DNA from: an uncultured Candidatus Melainabacteria bacterium
GTDB taxonomy: Bacteria; Cyanobacteriota; Vampirovibrionia; Gastranaerophilales; Gastranaerophilaceae
Assembly: GCA_949841365.1 (NCBI GenBank)
Contig: CATKZI010000001.1
Location: 62,001-126,000, forward strand
Length of the DNA: 64,000 nucleotides
Direction: 5' to 3'
Within the stretch, counting starts at the first letter, position 1. Each line of letters starts with the position of its first letter. This document shows, one piece after another, positions 56,490 to 64,000 of the stretch. The notes under the pieces were generated by a model. That model did no database searches and was not told where the DNA came from. It worked only from the letters and a program-made list of their open reading frames with translations. Made by a program: the position numbers and the translations under genes.

Positions 56490-56819
56490 TTATCGTCCGT
56501 ATGAGAACGAACTTTGTATATTCTTATCTCGCATTGCGACTGCTGATTCGTATTCTGTATCAACCATTTTCAACCTTGTTTGGTATTGTGCCATTTGTTG
56601 ATCAAGTTTTTGTTCCAATACCTTCAACTTCGCCTGCCGCTGCTGGAGCATTTTGGTCGTTGGCGATTCGGGATCATAATCATTTCCGACTTGCATCAAA
56701 TCACTTACGGATTGCGATAACCCCATTTTTGCCTGAGTTATCAATTGAATTTTGTATTCCAAATCCAGCCTTAGCTGTTGGAGATACATTACCCTGATAT
56801 GTGATACAATTAATCCCAT
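56490..56819 (-). CDS. small coiled-coil protein of the MGxxxSxxR family
   Basis: 109 aa, all helical. The N-terminus MGLIVSHIRVMYLQQLRLDLEY and the C-terminus KNIQSSFSYGR match, without gaps at the start, the 417-aa protein at 58115 (M1, G2, S6, R9, L13, E21, Y22, Q25, Q29, A30, L34 identical). Between them is a coiled coil (LQQRQAKLKVLEQKLDQQMAQYQTRLKMVD). There is no Sec signal. The size and helical hairpin design recall type III needle or rod subunits, an inference from architecture and neighbourhood. SD AAGGA upstream. Confidence 0.7.
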   Translation of the reverse strand: MGLIVSHIRVMYLQQLRLDLEYKIQLITQAKMGLSQSVSDLMQVGNDYDPESPTTKMLQQRQAKLKVLEQKLDQQMAQYQTRLKMVDTEYESAVAMRDKNIQSSFSYGR

Positions 56820-56833
56820 TTTAGATTGTCCTT

Positions 56834-57106
56834 CTACCTTGTTTCGTTGAGGTTGTTACCCCTCAAGAATGTATGCTGATTGTTTTCTGCTATCAGCTGT
56901 TCCATCTTTTGAAACTGGTGGCGGTGGTAATTCAACCTGTACTGCGCCATTTTCCGTTTCTTATTCATTGTAAGAAATTCTTTTATTCCTTCTACAAATG
57001 AATCTTGCATAGATTTTATAGGATTCTTTCTTATCAGAAAGTTTTTTGAATATATTAAGAAGTCAATTATTCTTTTTATATTCATTTCTAAAGTTTCTCG
57101 AAGCAT
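56834..57106 (-). CDS. unknown small basic protein
   Basis: 90 aa with excellent SD (AAGGAGAAAA). Not recognised. N-terminal amphipathic region ETLEMNIKRIIDFLIYSKNFLI, then a basic helical C-terminus (MNKKRKMAQYRLNYHRHQFQKMEQLIAENNQ). The size and charge would fit an export chaperone or regulator, with no direct evidence. It is first of a two-gene unit with the 109-aa gene (14 bp gap) and has the shared GCA-TATA leader. Confidence 0.65.
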   Translation of the reverse strand: MLRETLEMNIKRIIDFLIYSKNFLIRKNPIKSMQDSFVEGIKEFLTMNKKRKMAQYRLNYHRHQFQKMEQLIAENNQHTFLRGNNLNETR

Positions 57107-57126
57107 TTTTCTCCTTACACTTTAGA

Positions 57127-57166
57127 CCTACATGTATATAAAAACAATTTAAACCCAAGAATTGCC
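57127..57166 (-). promoter_or_regulatory. shared GCA-TATA-AGG leader, copy 4
   Basis: On the minus strand: GGCAATTCTTGGG, then TATATACATGTAGG. It aligns with the leader at 59541 on the plus strand (GGCAATTTTTTGGG ... TATATACATAAGG), including the GGG after the box. Confidence 0.55.
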
Positions 57167-57268
57167 ATGATTTGAGGCACTTGTTTAACATGTCTTAACA
57201 TTTCAGTCTATAAGTTTCACTTCCTTTAATTACGGACAAATTTACAAAATCTTTAACAACAATAAAAA

Positions 57269-57291
57269 ACTTGTAAATAAAATTTACAAGT
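57269..57291 (-). terminator. terminator of the 272-aa protein gene
   Basis: ACTTGTAAA and TTTACAAGT pair around a 5-nt loop; on the minus strand T follows. The stem overlaps the last codons of the gene. Confidence 0.75.
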
Positions 57292-58102
57292 TTTGAATTG
57301 CTTTGCTGTCGCCTTCAATTGATTCTTTAAGCATCTTTTTGACGACATCGCCCTGTGTATCAAGCATTTTACACACAGTTTCTATGTTTCTGACCTTTTG
57401 GGACAAAATGGTATCTGCATTTGCGGTAATATTTCCCGTTACATTTTGATAAGCAGATAACGCGGCAGAAGTAGTACCCTGCATTAAGTTACCCATAACA
57501 AGTGCGGGAAGCCCGTATTCACCCAAATAAGGAGCTGCAGCCTGCATAATACCGCCCCATCCTGAAATTACACCTGCAACAGGTAAAACCAGATTTTTCA
57601 TAGAAAAGCCGTAACCGTTAGCAGCACCTAAACCATACGCAGCGGCACTTGCAACATCGGCAATTCCGCCAATACCTGATGCATAACCCGTTGCAGTACC
57701 CATGTCACTGCCCCAGCCGCTTACAATTGATGATGCACCGCCTGTTGCAAATCCGTTAAGCCCCCATGAAATCGGAGCCGCACCACCGGGGAAACCCGAA
57801 TAGTTATATAAAGAATCCAAACCGTATGAAGAACCGCCGTTGAATTTAGATGCATAAGAAGTTCCCGGAACATTCATAGCTTCAGAAGCACCGAATACTG
57901 TTGCAAACGATGACGGAGCAAGCAAACTTGCAAGGTTATATAAAAATCCGCCTGTGGATTCGAAACCTGTTCCCATACCGCTTCCCGAAACTGTTAAATC
58001 ACGAAGCTTGTCGTAAGTTTCCCACAACTGAGCTTTTGCATCTGACCCAGCAGATCCGAATTTGTTTGCTATTACTAAATAACTGTCGTTCTTGTAAGAC
58101 AT
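57284..58102 (-). CDS. unknown Gly/Ala-rich protein with possible membrane-inserting region
   Basis: 272 aa. Short charged N-terminus (MSYKNDSYLVIANKFGSAGSDAKAQLWETYDKLRDL), then about 180 residues rich in Gly, Ala and Ser (GMGTATGYASGIGGIADVASAAAYGLG), a hydrophobic segment NLVLPVAGVISGWGGIMQAAAPYLG (about 170-194), and a charged helical C-terminus (KVRNIETVCKMLDTQGDVVKKMLKESIEGD). There is no Sec signal. A hydrophobic centre between helical ends is the plan of type III translocators (e.g. YopB/SipB), but sequence similarity is not seen. Follows the 417-aa gene by 12 bp, SD AGAGG. Confidence 0.6.
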   Translation of the reverse strand: MSYKNDSYLVIANKFGSAGSDAKAQLWETYDKLRDLTVSGSGMGTGFESTGGFLYNLASLLAPSSFATVFGASEAMNVPGTSYASKFNGGSSYGLDSLYNYSGFPGGAAPISWGLNGFATGGASSIVSGWGSDMGTATGYASGIGGIADVASAAAYGLGAANGYGFSMKNLVLPVAGVISGWGGIMQAAAPYLGEYGLPALVMGNLMQGTTSAALSAYQNVTGNITANADTILSQKVRNIETVCKMLDTQGDVVKKMLKESIEGDSKAIQNL

Positions 58103-58114
58103 AAAAAACCTCTA

Positions 58115-59368
58115 TTATTCAAACGTTTTAAACGTAGATTCGATATTCTTTTCAATAACCTTTTTAACCGCTTCCATTTCTGTTTGAAGCGCATCTTGCT
58201 CTGTATCAAGCTGTCTTAATCTCAATTCAAGAGTTCTATCCTGTTCTTGAATTTTTTCGGTCTTAGCATTGATATCAGCAATTTTCTTTTCATAAACCTG
58301 CATATCATAGTTATACTGGTTCATCGCATCATTATATGCATTTTCATCAGTTATAGTTTCAGTATTTAGAGTGTATGTAATTGTAGAATCTTCAAATCTT
58401 ATACTTTGAGGTCTGCCAGTATCATCCAAATCCACAAATGCTCTCTGTTTTCTTTCAATTTTTGTTTTAACGTTTTCCGCATCATAAACCGGCAATTTAT
58501 TTTGATTTTCTGTCGGTTTTGTTTTGTCGGGCGCGCTGTCAGCCGCAGCCTGCAAATCCTCTAAAGTTCCGAAATACGTAGTTCCCTGAAACTTCCAAGT
58601 ATAAATTTTATCTGATTCAGAAATTGATTCCGCAGGGAAATCTCTGCAAATCTGTTCATAAGCCGCTTTCATATCAGGATCAAGCGAATCATAAGGCAAT
58701 ACACTGTTGTTTCCAACATAAGACGGAACATTATCATTTACCGTATATGTCGCCAAATCTGAACTTCCGTTAGCGGCTTTTTTCAAATCCGATCTTGAAG
58801 CAAATTTCAATTTGCCATCAGTATCGGTGAATGTAAACACATCATCTACCGCAAATTTTGTAAAATCTGAATAGTCAGCCACTATTTGCGAATAAGCTTT
58901 TTTCTGTTCTTCAACTGACGGATCATATTTTGTCAAAGTTTGTCCGTTAACGGTATAAGTATCAGTTGCCGTATCATAAGTAACATTATCTTTTGAAATC
59001 GGTTCTTTAGCGGCTTTAGTACCAAAACTTACCTGAGGATTAGTTTTCATGGTCTGTACACCTGTAAACACATCCGAATAATGATAATGTGTAATCATAT
59101 AGTTGTAACCGTCAGGATCATTAATCAATTCTGCCATATCGGTAATTGTTTCACCGTTAACACCATCCTGATAAGAATACTGCAATGTTGTATAATCCTG
59201 AGTACTCGGAGCAGTAGGAACTTCAAGTGCAAGAAGTTCATTAAAAGTATTTGCACTCTGGTTTGCCAACGCAGTACGTGCCTGGTTAACCTGCTGTCCT
59301 TCATATTCAACGTTAGTCTTTCTTGCTGTTAAGCCTAAATATCTTGCTTGTGAAGCTGCCATACCCAT
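58115..59368 (-). CDS. large MGxxxSxxR-family protein, possible exported axial protein
   Basis: 417 aa, SD AAAAGGAGAG. Conserved start MGMAASQARYLGLTARKTNVEYEGQQVNQ (helical, reminiscent of N-terminal D0 helices of rod/hook proteins), then a variable domain (about 60-350, beta-rich with TYTVNGQTLT and IYTWKFQGTTYFG repeats), and a C-terminal coiled coil (NAYNDAMNQYNYDMQVYEKKIADINAKTEKIQEQDRTLELRLRQLDTEQD) closing KNIESTFKTFE. Conserved helical ends plus a variable middle is the plan of flagellar axial proteins. Whether it is a hook-like, filament-like or needle-like subunit is unknown. First gene of a unit with the 272-aa gene. Confidence 0.7.
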   Translation of the reverse strand: MGMAASQARYLGLTARKTNVEYEGQQVNQARTALANQSANTFNELLALEVPTAPSTQDYTTLQYSYQDGVNGETITDMAELINDPDGYNYMITHYHYSDVFTGVQTMKTNPQVSFGTKAAKEPISKDNVTYDTATDTYTVNGQTLTKYDPSVEEQKKAYSQIVADYSDFTKFAVDDVFTFTDTDGKLKFASRSDLKKAANGSSDLATYTVNDNVPSYVGNNSVLPYDSLDPDMKAAYEQICRDFPAESISESDKIYTWKFQGTTYFGTLEDLQAAADSAPDKTKPTENQNKLPVYDAENVKTKIERKQRAFVDLDDTGRPQSIRFEDSTITYTLNTETITDENAYNDAMNQYNYDMQVYEKKIADINAKTEKIQEQDRTLELRLRQLDTEQDALQTEMEAVKKVIEKNIESTFKTFE

Positions 59369-59540
59369 AAAGCTGCTCTCCTTTTAATACTACCTGTTTT
59401 TGTTTTAATGATGCTTAATAAAAAGTCAACATTACTATAAAAATTATACGGTATTAAATGAAAAATATATATACAAACCCCTGAAAAATCATACGTTTAG
59501 ATGATATGTAAACAAATGTTAACAATAGCAATTAAAAAAG

Positions 59541-59580
59541 GCAATTTTTTGGGAATGAAATACTTAGTATATACATAAGG
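59541..59580 (+). promoter_or_regulatory. shared GCA-TATA-AAGG leader, copy 5
   Basis: GGCAATTTTTTGGG then TATATACATAAGG; GCA to AAGG 36 bp. The 271-bp gap 59369-59639 otherwise shows AT-rich sequence and a TTAATACCG-TATAAT-like stretch on the minus strand for the 417-aa gene. Confidence 0.55.
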
Positions 59581-59639
59581 AATATTTAAGATATTTTCTC
59601 ATCAATAGGATATACAATTCAATTTAAGGGAGGATCTTC

Positions 59640-59876
59640 ATGGCAATAGGAGCTGAGGATTACATTGACCAACTGCTGGTCAAAAAATATGCAGAAGAAA
59701 AAGTCGATAACCACGAGAACATGGAATCAATGGTAGACCCGCAAAAAATGATGGATGCCATGAATGATTATGCAAGCATGTATCGAAATATGATGAACCT
59801 AAAACAAAGGCTCAATATTGCCTGCTACGCGATTAACGCCCGCACAGCACGATATACTCGAACCCGCGCGAGATAA
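59640..59876 (+). CDS. unknown small helical protein
   Basis: 78 aa, SD GGGAGG 7 bp before the ATG. MAIGAEDYIDQLLVKKYAEEKVDNHENMESMVDPQKMMDAMNDYASMYRNMMNLKQRLNIAC, then an Arg/Thr tail (INARTARYTRTRAR). Met-rich, helical, no Sec signal. It is divergent from the 417-aa gene and shares the leader motif with the 90-aa gene, so the three units are probably co-regulated. It could be an export chaperone or a small ring subunit; function unknown. Confidence 0.6.
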   Translation: MAIGAEDYIDQLLVKKYAEEKVDNHENMESMVDPQKMMDAMNDYASMYRNMMNLKQRLNIACYAINARTARYTRTRAR

Positions 59877-59930
59877 AAGTTTTCTGTTCAAACTTTTTGG
59901 TGTAAAATAACATCAGAAAGCGAGAACAAA

Positions 59931-60482
59931 ATGGTGGGAAAAATCATCCTGGCTTCTTCTTCTCCCAGAAGAGCCGACATTATGAAAAGGACAAAAATTA
60001 AATTTGAAATTATGCCGTCTCCGTACGTGGAAGAACATACGACGACGGTTTTTTCTTATGAATTTATAGAAAATCTTGCCTATAATAAGGCAAAAGCGAT
60101 TGTTACAGACGAACCGGCAATAATTATCGGAGCAGATACAGTTGTGGTTTTAGATAACGAAATTTTAGGCAAACCCGAAGGACGTAACGGCGCATTTGAA
60201 ATGCTCAAAAAACTTTCGGGAAAAACTCATCAAGTCGTTACAAGTATTGTTGTAATAAATTCCGAAACAGGTGAAATTAAAAAGAATTCCACAACAAGCC
60301 ACGTAACTTTTGAAAACCTCACAGATGAGCAAATAAATTATTATATAGATAATTTCAAACCTTTTGACAAAGCCGGTTCATACGGGATACAAGAAATGCC
60401 CGAAGGATACATAAAATCCTATACAGGCGATTTGGAAAATATAATCGGAATGAGTTCAAAATCACTAATGAAACTCCTATAG
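59931..60482 (+). CDS. maf: Maf-family nucleotide pyrophosphatase
   Basis: 183 aa. N-terminal signature ILASSSPRRADIMKRTKIKFEIMPS (residues 5-29), then AIIIGADTVVVLDNEILGKP and YIDNFKPFDKAGSYGIQE. Maf proteins hydrolyse non-canonical or canonical NTPs to NMPs and can slow septation. Cytoplasmic. It follows the 78-aa gene by 54 bp. Confidence 0.95.
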   Translation: MVGKIILASSSPRRADIMKRTKIKFEIMPSPYVEEHTTTVFSYEFIENLAYNKAKAIVTDEPAIIIGADTVVVLDNEILGKPEGRNGAFEMLKKLSGKTHQVVTSIVVINSETGEIKKNSTTSHVTFENLTDEQINYYIDNFKPFDKAGSYGIQEMPEGYIKSYTGDLENIIGMSSKSLMKLL

Positions 60483-60483
60483 A

Positions 60484-60590
60484 CACTCGCGTAAAACAGT
60501 ACCGCTCACAATCAAAGCGAAAAACGCGGTTTCCGCTTATGATTGTTCGACTTTCGCACAATGTGCTCATACCTCTGCTCGTGTCTAAAA
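60484..60590 (+). repeat. GC-rich hairpin element (family member D)
   Basis: Starts ACTCGCGTAAAACAG, contains an 11-bp stem CAATCA-AGCG / CGCT-TGATTG with an 11-nt-plus loop, and ends CCTCTGCTCGTGTC. The ends resemble those of element C (ACTCGCGATTAAC and CCTCAGCTCG). It lies between maf and a convergent pilin gene. Confidence 0.5.
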
Positions 60591-60593
60591 ACA

Positions 60594-60615
60594 CGGCGAG
60601 GTGAAAACCTCGCCG
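60594..60615 (-). terminator. terminator of the duplicated-leader pilin
   Basis: CGGCGAGGT and ACCTCGCCG (9 bp) with a 4-nt loop. On the minus strand TGTTTTTAG follows. A second small stem ATTCCC/GGGAAT is at 60643-60656. Confidence 0.8.
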
Positions 60616-60657
60616 ACAAAAAGATTCGATTTTTGTTTATTCCCGTGGGAATTGTTT

Positions 60658-61422
60658 TTACTTACCGTACAATACAGCTTTAGCTGCAGATGATGCAGGA
60701 AGTACAGTTTGATTATAGAATACTACAGGATAAATATCTGTAGGATTTGAAACTTTACAAGTTTGACCTGATGTATCTTTATCACAAGCAACTACTTTGT
60801 TAGGACCTTTTGTGCCATTTACATCAATTACACCATAACAAGGCGCATCAGGTACACCTGAGGCATCATCTTTAATACAGCCTTTCGCATCAGCAGCTTT
60901 ATATGAAAACATTATGCCGTCGTTAAAGAACAAAAATGTATCAGGAGCTATTGCATTTGTTGCTTCCGTACATGTTTCTTTACCTTCTGTTGTTGTACAA
61001 GTTTCAGATTTAACAGCTGCGATTTTTGTTTTTGCAGCCTCATCATAACCACTTTCTGCAGCAGTAGCAGCTTTAACAATATTCATTCTTGAATTTAAAA
61101 TACTTCCAACTGAATCACCATCTGTACCTTTATCAGTTTTACCGGTTGTACCAGCAACTGTATCTGCAAAGTTAGCACCATCTAATGCCACATTTAATGT
61201 AATTGCCTGTCCTATTGCTGATAATGCTTTTTTGTAAGCAGCCTTATACTGTGCACCATTTGTCTGGTTCATCAATGTCGGCATTGTCATAGCTGCTACA
61301 ACCCCGATAATACCCAAAGTAATCAACACTTCAGCCAGAGTAAACCCGAAGTTTAGTTTGCTGTTCGGCATGGCTACGTGCGTAGCACCTTCTGCCAGTG
61401 TGAAGCCAAAACGTTTTGTCAT
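60658..61422 (-). CDS. type IV pilin-like protein with doubled leader
   Basis: 254 aa from ATG at 61422 (AAAGGTGAAAAG upstream, identical to the 38662 pilin). It begins MTKRFGFTLAE, then an insertion GATHVAMPNSKLN, then FGFTLAEVLITLGIIGVVAAMTMPTLM. So the F-T-L-A-E processing motif occurs twice, 20 residues apart; only the second precedes the hydrophobic helix. The body and closing motif (YPVVFYNQTVLPASSAAKAVLYGK) match the 38662 protein, including the Cys pairs. It should still be processed at the second site, giving a 24-residue leader. The two FGFTLAE copies differ at silent sites, so this is not a recent tandem duplication. Confidence 0.88.
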   Translation of the reverse strand: MTKRFGFTLAEGATHVAMPNSKLNFGFTLAEVLITLGIIGVVAAMTMPTLMNQTNGAQYKAAYKKALSAIGQAITLNVALDGANFADTVAGTTGKTDKGTDGDSVGSILNSRMNIVKAATAAESGYDEAAKTKIAAVKSETCTTTEGKETCTEATNAIAPDTFLFFNDGIMFSYKAADAKGCIKDDASGVPDAPCYGVIDVNGTKGPNKVVACDKDTSGQTCKVSNPTDIYPVVFYNQTVLPASSAAKAVLYGK

Positions 61423-61452
61423 AATCTTTTCACCTTTCTTTTTAAAATAACC

Positions 61453-61514
61453 TTTCAAAAACTATCCTTATCAATCCTCTATGTTTCTATATGTATAAAT
61501 CATAGTTTTTGAAA
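61453..61514 (-). promoter_or_regulatory. 13-bp inverted repeat in the pilin leader
   Basis: TTTCAAAAACTAT (61453-61465) and its exact reverse complement at 61502-61514, inside the transcribed leader. A palindrome TAGTTTTT-G-AAAAACTA overlaps at 61503-61519. A leader hairpin could control translation or stability. Confidence 0.55.
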
Positions 61515-61533
61515 AACTAATACATGTACATGC

Positions 61534-61562
61534 AGTTTAAACTATTTTTGTGAGTTTGTCAA
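61534..61562 (-). promoter_or_regulatory. promoter of the duplicated-leader pilin
   Basis: On the minus strand TTGACA (61562-61557), 17-bp spacer, TAAACT (61539-61534). The leader to the ATG at 61422 is about 105 nt. Confidence 0.8.
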
Positions 61563-61651
61563 GGGGTAGTACGAGAATAACTTGTAATTAAAGGGCAAAA
61601 TAATGATACTGTCACTTACTTATTAGAAAAAACAAAGGTAATATAATAGTT

Positions 61652-61975
61652 ATGGATAACAAAAAATTGTTAGGCAAAAGAATAAAAGAACTCAGAAAAC
61701 ACAAAGGATTGACTCAGGAACAGCTTTCAGAAATGCTTGATATTGAACCCGGGTCGCTTTCTGGAATTGAATCAGGAAGATTCTTCCCTTCACTCCACAA
61801 TCTTGACAAAATGTCAAAAATATTTAATGTCGAACTTGTTGAATTCTTTAAATTTTCCACAGTTGATGTACCTCAAGACCTTGATAAAGAACTTGAAGCT
61901 ATAATTAAAAACCAAAACAGCCAAAATAAAGCTTTGATTTATAAAATCTTAAAATCTGCGTTTTCAGTGGTATAG
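61652..61975 (+). CDS. XRE-family transcriptional regulator
   Basis: 107 aa. A helix-turn-helix domain occupies residues 6-62 (LGKRIKELRKHKGLTQEQLSEMLDIEPGSLSGIESGRFFPSLHNLDKMSKIFNV). The remaining 40 residues are short and charged, without a known sensor or peptidase domain. It is divergent from the doubled-leader pilin, 229 bp apart, so it is a candidate regulator of that gene, by position only. Confidence 0.92.
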   Translation: MDNKKLLGKRIKELRKHKGLTQEQLSEMLDIEPGSLSGIESGRFFPSLHNLDKMSKIFNVELVEFFKFSTVDVPQDLDKELEAIIKNQNSQNKALIYKILKSAFSVV

Positions 61976-62016
61976 TAGCACCCACCCCTCAATCTCCTAA
62001 AGGGCTGGGAAGTATA

Positions 62017-63288
62017 TTACAGGTTTGCGCCACAACATTTCTTAAATTTTTTACCGCTTCCACAAGGGCAAGGGTCATTTCTGCCGACTTTACTTAAATC
62101 AATTCCCTCTAAAGACGGTTTTTCAACTTCTTCCTCTATAATACCCAGAGTTTTTGAAAATGCTTTTGACTTATACAAAACTGTAGTTGATGAGAAAATC
62201 TTGTTTTCCAAATATCTAGATTTGTAATGCTCTAAAAGCTCATCAAATGTAAATTTAGTTCCCAACAGATTATTCACAACATCCATAAAGTTTTCATGAC
62301 GTTCTGCAATCCTTTTAATTATATTTGCAGAGAATTTATCATTGTTTAAGAAAAATTCCACACAAGCTTTTGCATTTTCAATTTTTTCAGGGTTTTCAAT
62401 AATTTTATTGAATGTTTCAAAGAACGGCACTGCATAAAGTCCCAATTCTTTATCAAAAATAATACCTACGTCATAAACTTCTTTGTGAGAAGAAAAGCCG
62501 CCCAATGAATTTTCCAAGAAATTATCATAAGAATTATTAAACTCACTTACATTGAAGAACTTATACTCATCCAAAGTTTGAATTTTATCTAAAATATCAA
62601 CTTTTTCTCCGCCTTCCGCGAAATCATTGAATGCACCGATTAAATCATCCGCAAAACGGTTCGTTGTCACAACTTCATCAGTTCCGAAAAAGTCGATAAA
62701 TTTTTTGTATATAGACTTAATCTCTTTTTCAATCTCTTTTTGCTTTTCTGGGTTATCCAGATAAACAAGTTCGGGATTTTGGATAATCTTTGCAACCGAA
62801 TATCTCAAAGCATCATCACGTCTTGCTGACGGTAGAACTCCTGAAATTTCAAGCAGATAATATGCATCTTCAAATTTAAAAATACGTGCTACAACATACT
62901 GCCCTGCACCAATTCCGCGGAAAGAAGTCATTTTAACCAAAGATAAAACATTATAGTTTCTTTCGTTGATAATATTATTTAATTCAAAACCGTTCTGCAG
63001 AACTCTTTTAATTTCAAATATTGAAGAAATTGAATTCATCAATGCTTTTATAATCTTTTTAGAAGATGCAGGCACTTTTTTAGTATTTTCCAAATACAAA
63101 GTCAAAATACTTTTATTATCAAGATTTCTTTCAAAGATATAAGTAAAACAAGCAGATTGAAGGTTCATATTCCCGATAGTTTTCAAATATTCTTCAAAAT
63201 CAGGTTTTACTCTTTCGTCGTTTTGAATAAATACTGCCAAGTCTTTTATAACATCATTAATTTCTTTCAAGTCTTCTAAAATAAGCAT
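62017..63288 (-). CDS. SEC-C motif protein of unknown function
   Basis: 423 aa. Only the C-terminal 20 residues are recognised: [19 protein letters not shown], the zinc-binding SEC-C motif found on SecA and many other proteins. The rest is mostly helical ([28 protein letters not shown] onward), with no membrane segment. It could be a ribosome- or translocon-linked accessory, but that is speculation. Confidence 0.75.
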   Translation of the reverse strand: MLILEDLKEINDVIKDLAVFIQNDERVKPDFEEYLKTIGNMNLQSACFTYIFERNLDNKSILTLYLENTKKVPASSKKIIKALMNSISSIFEIKRVLQNGFELNNIINERNYNVLSLVKMTSFRGIGAGQYVVARIFKFEDAYYLLEISGVLPSARRDDALRYSVAKIIQNPELVYLDNPEKQKEIEKEIKSIYKKFIDFFGTDEVVTTNRFADDLIGAFNDFAEGGEKVDILDKIQTLDEYKFFNVSEFNNSYDNFLENSLGGFSSHKEVYDVGIIFDKELGLYAVPFFETFNKIIENPEKIENAKACVEFFLNNDKFSANIIKRIAERHENFMDVVNNLLGTKFTFDELLEHYKSRYLENKIFSSTTVLYKSKAFSKTLGIIEEEVEKPSLEGIDLSKVGRNDPCPCGSGKKFKKCCGANL

Positions 63289-63357
63289 TATAACTCTCCT
63301 CTTTAATTCAAAGATACTTTAAAAAATTTTAAAACTCAATACTATAACAGGTTAATA

Positions 63358-64000
63358 TTATGGTCTACGAACAAGGTTTGTATCAAAATTATATTCACAA
63401 TCTGCACACATTTTTCTTGCTATTTCCGTATCAACACGAGCACCTTGAGTATCACCGGTCAATGTTCTGGCTTGTCCTCTGTTAAAATAAATTTCATCAG
63501 GCGCAAACGCAATATCTTCACGAGTTTTATATGCATTAATCAACTCATTATAAATTGCCAAAGCCTGATTATATTTTTTATTTTTCATTAAGTAGTTTGC
63601 TTTTTCAGCCATTAAAAATTGTCTCTCAATCTTTTTATCACGTCTTGCAATTTCAGCATCAAATTCATTTATCATTGCATCAAAAGACAGATAATAAGTC
63701 TTTACACCTAAAATATCCAAATTAAAAATATTTGACAGGCTGTAATCATTAGCTAAACCATAATCTTTAACAGCATTTTCATATTTTCCAAGTTTAAATT
63801 CAGCATAAGCTCTCTGTGCATAAACATCCGGAGAAATAGGAACAAACTTAGAATATACATTAGCCGATTTCACAGCTTTTTCATACTTTTCAGCAGAAAC
63901 CTGACTATCAATAATCATAGGCATTAAAGCATAATAAAGAAATGCAATCATCATAATAGCCATGACATAAACACTCTTTTTGGGAGTTTTTCTGTATGCC
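63358..64000 (-). CDS. membrane-anchored TPR protein, N-terminus beyond window
   Basis: At least 214 codons; the frame stays open to the window edge (AYRKTPKKSVYV before the first internal Met), so the true start lies outside. A membrane segment (VYVMAIMMIAFLYYALMPMIID) is followed by TPR-like repeats (AQRAYAEFKLGKYENAVKDYGLAND, LMKNKKYNQALAIYNELINAYK, FNRGQARTLTGDTQGARVD) facing the periplasm or cytoplasm. The cysteine pair in MCADCEYNFD near the end is unusual. Function unknown. Confidence 0.75.
   Translation of the reverse strand, partial: AYRKTPKKSVYVMAIMMIAFLYYALMPMIIDSQVSAEKYEKAVKSANVYSKFVPISPDVYAQRAYAEFKLGKYENAVKDYGLANDYSLSNIFNLDILGVKTYYLSFDAMINEFDAEIARRDKKIERQFLMAEKANYLMKNKKYNQALAIYNELINAYKTREDIAFAPDEIYFNRGQARTLTGDTQGARVDTEIARKMCADCEYNFDTNLVRRP

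Noticed and set aside
57127..57166. Sigma-54 or flagellar sigma-28 promoter
   Set aside because: GGCAATTCTTGGG resembles the -24 half of sigma-54 sites but lacks the GC at -12, and other copies have no G there; no TAAA/GCCGATAA sigma-28 pattern is present.

Overview
The window is an AT-rich, gene-dense bacterial chromosome segment. Several features point to a non-photosynthetic cyanobacterial relative of the Vampirovibrionia/Gastranaerophilales type: four prepilins with the FTLAEVLITLG signature, a diderm cell plan (MCE protein, TamB/AsmA-like giant, two-partner-type adhesin), flagellar/type III export genes, meso-DAP-type MurE, and many short lineage-specific secreted or membrane proteins. 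That placement rests on gene content and protein style only; no marker phylogeny was run.

Layout. 1-12.9 kb: rny-ymdB (RNA turnover), pepA, a cell-wall amidase, then a plus-strand run of penicillin-binding protein, murE, a short nagA, ilvD and an Fe-S oxidoreductase in which most genes overlap by a few bases, closed by convergent proC. 12.9-17.1 kb: rpmH-rnpA with an unknown third gene, a large secreted haemagglutinin-type protein, and initiator tRNA. 17.2-24.1 kb: small secreted and membrane proteins, SIMPL-domain protein, gdhA, a soluble histidine kinase, an MCE protein, a C_GCAxxG_C_C protein and a nucleotidyltransferase. 24.1-24.5 kb: tRNA-Thr and tRNA-Ser with a 55-bp duplication. 24.6-38.3 kb: aroA, lineage-specific proteins, a GH13-like barrel protein, a sugar nucleotidyltransferase, more tRNAs, alkD-like, yqeG-like, a U32 protein, an orphan sugar permease and malQ. 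38.4-45.5 kb: a pilin, a 26-aa membrane peptide, a U32-like protein and a TamB/AsmA-like protein. 45.6-52.8 kb: a minus-strand export-apparatus cluster (fliE, fliF, a very divergent FliG-position protein, fliH, flhA) followed by a TPR protein and yidD. 52.9-64 kb: a second poly-G pilin, dCMP deaminase, purH, a cluster of unknown coiled-coil and Gly/Ala-rich proteins that look like partners or substrates of the export apparatus, maf, another pilin, an XRE regulator, a SEC-C protein and a TPR protein cut by the window edge.

Most interesting signals. (1) Two prepilin genes (33039-33757 and 52892-53802) carry a 10-G tract just after a well-placed start codon and are out of frame as written; one extra G, or two fewer, restores a full prepilin. 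This is the signature of slipped-strand phase variation. A third pilin has a doubled prepilin leader. (2) Two homologous elements of about 80 bp sit directly upstream of the two CAT-anticodon tRNAs, each bounded by a copy of that tRNA's own 5' end. (3) Four GC-rich intergenic hairpin elements share end sequences, and one lies inside a 55-bp duplication of the tRNA-Ser 3' end. (4) Five transcription units share an unusual GCAATT - TATATA - AAGG leader. (5) A 109-aa and a 417-aa protein near the export genes share ungapped N-terminal residues and a C-terminal motif, suggesting an undescribed family of exported axial or needle-like proteins.

No CRISPR array, transposase or restriction system was seen.
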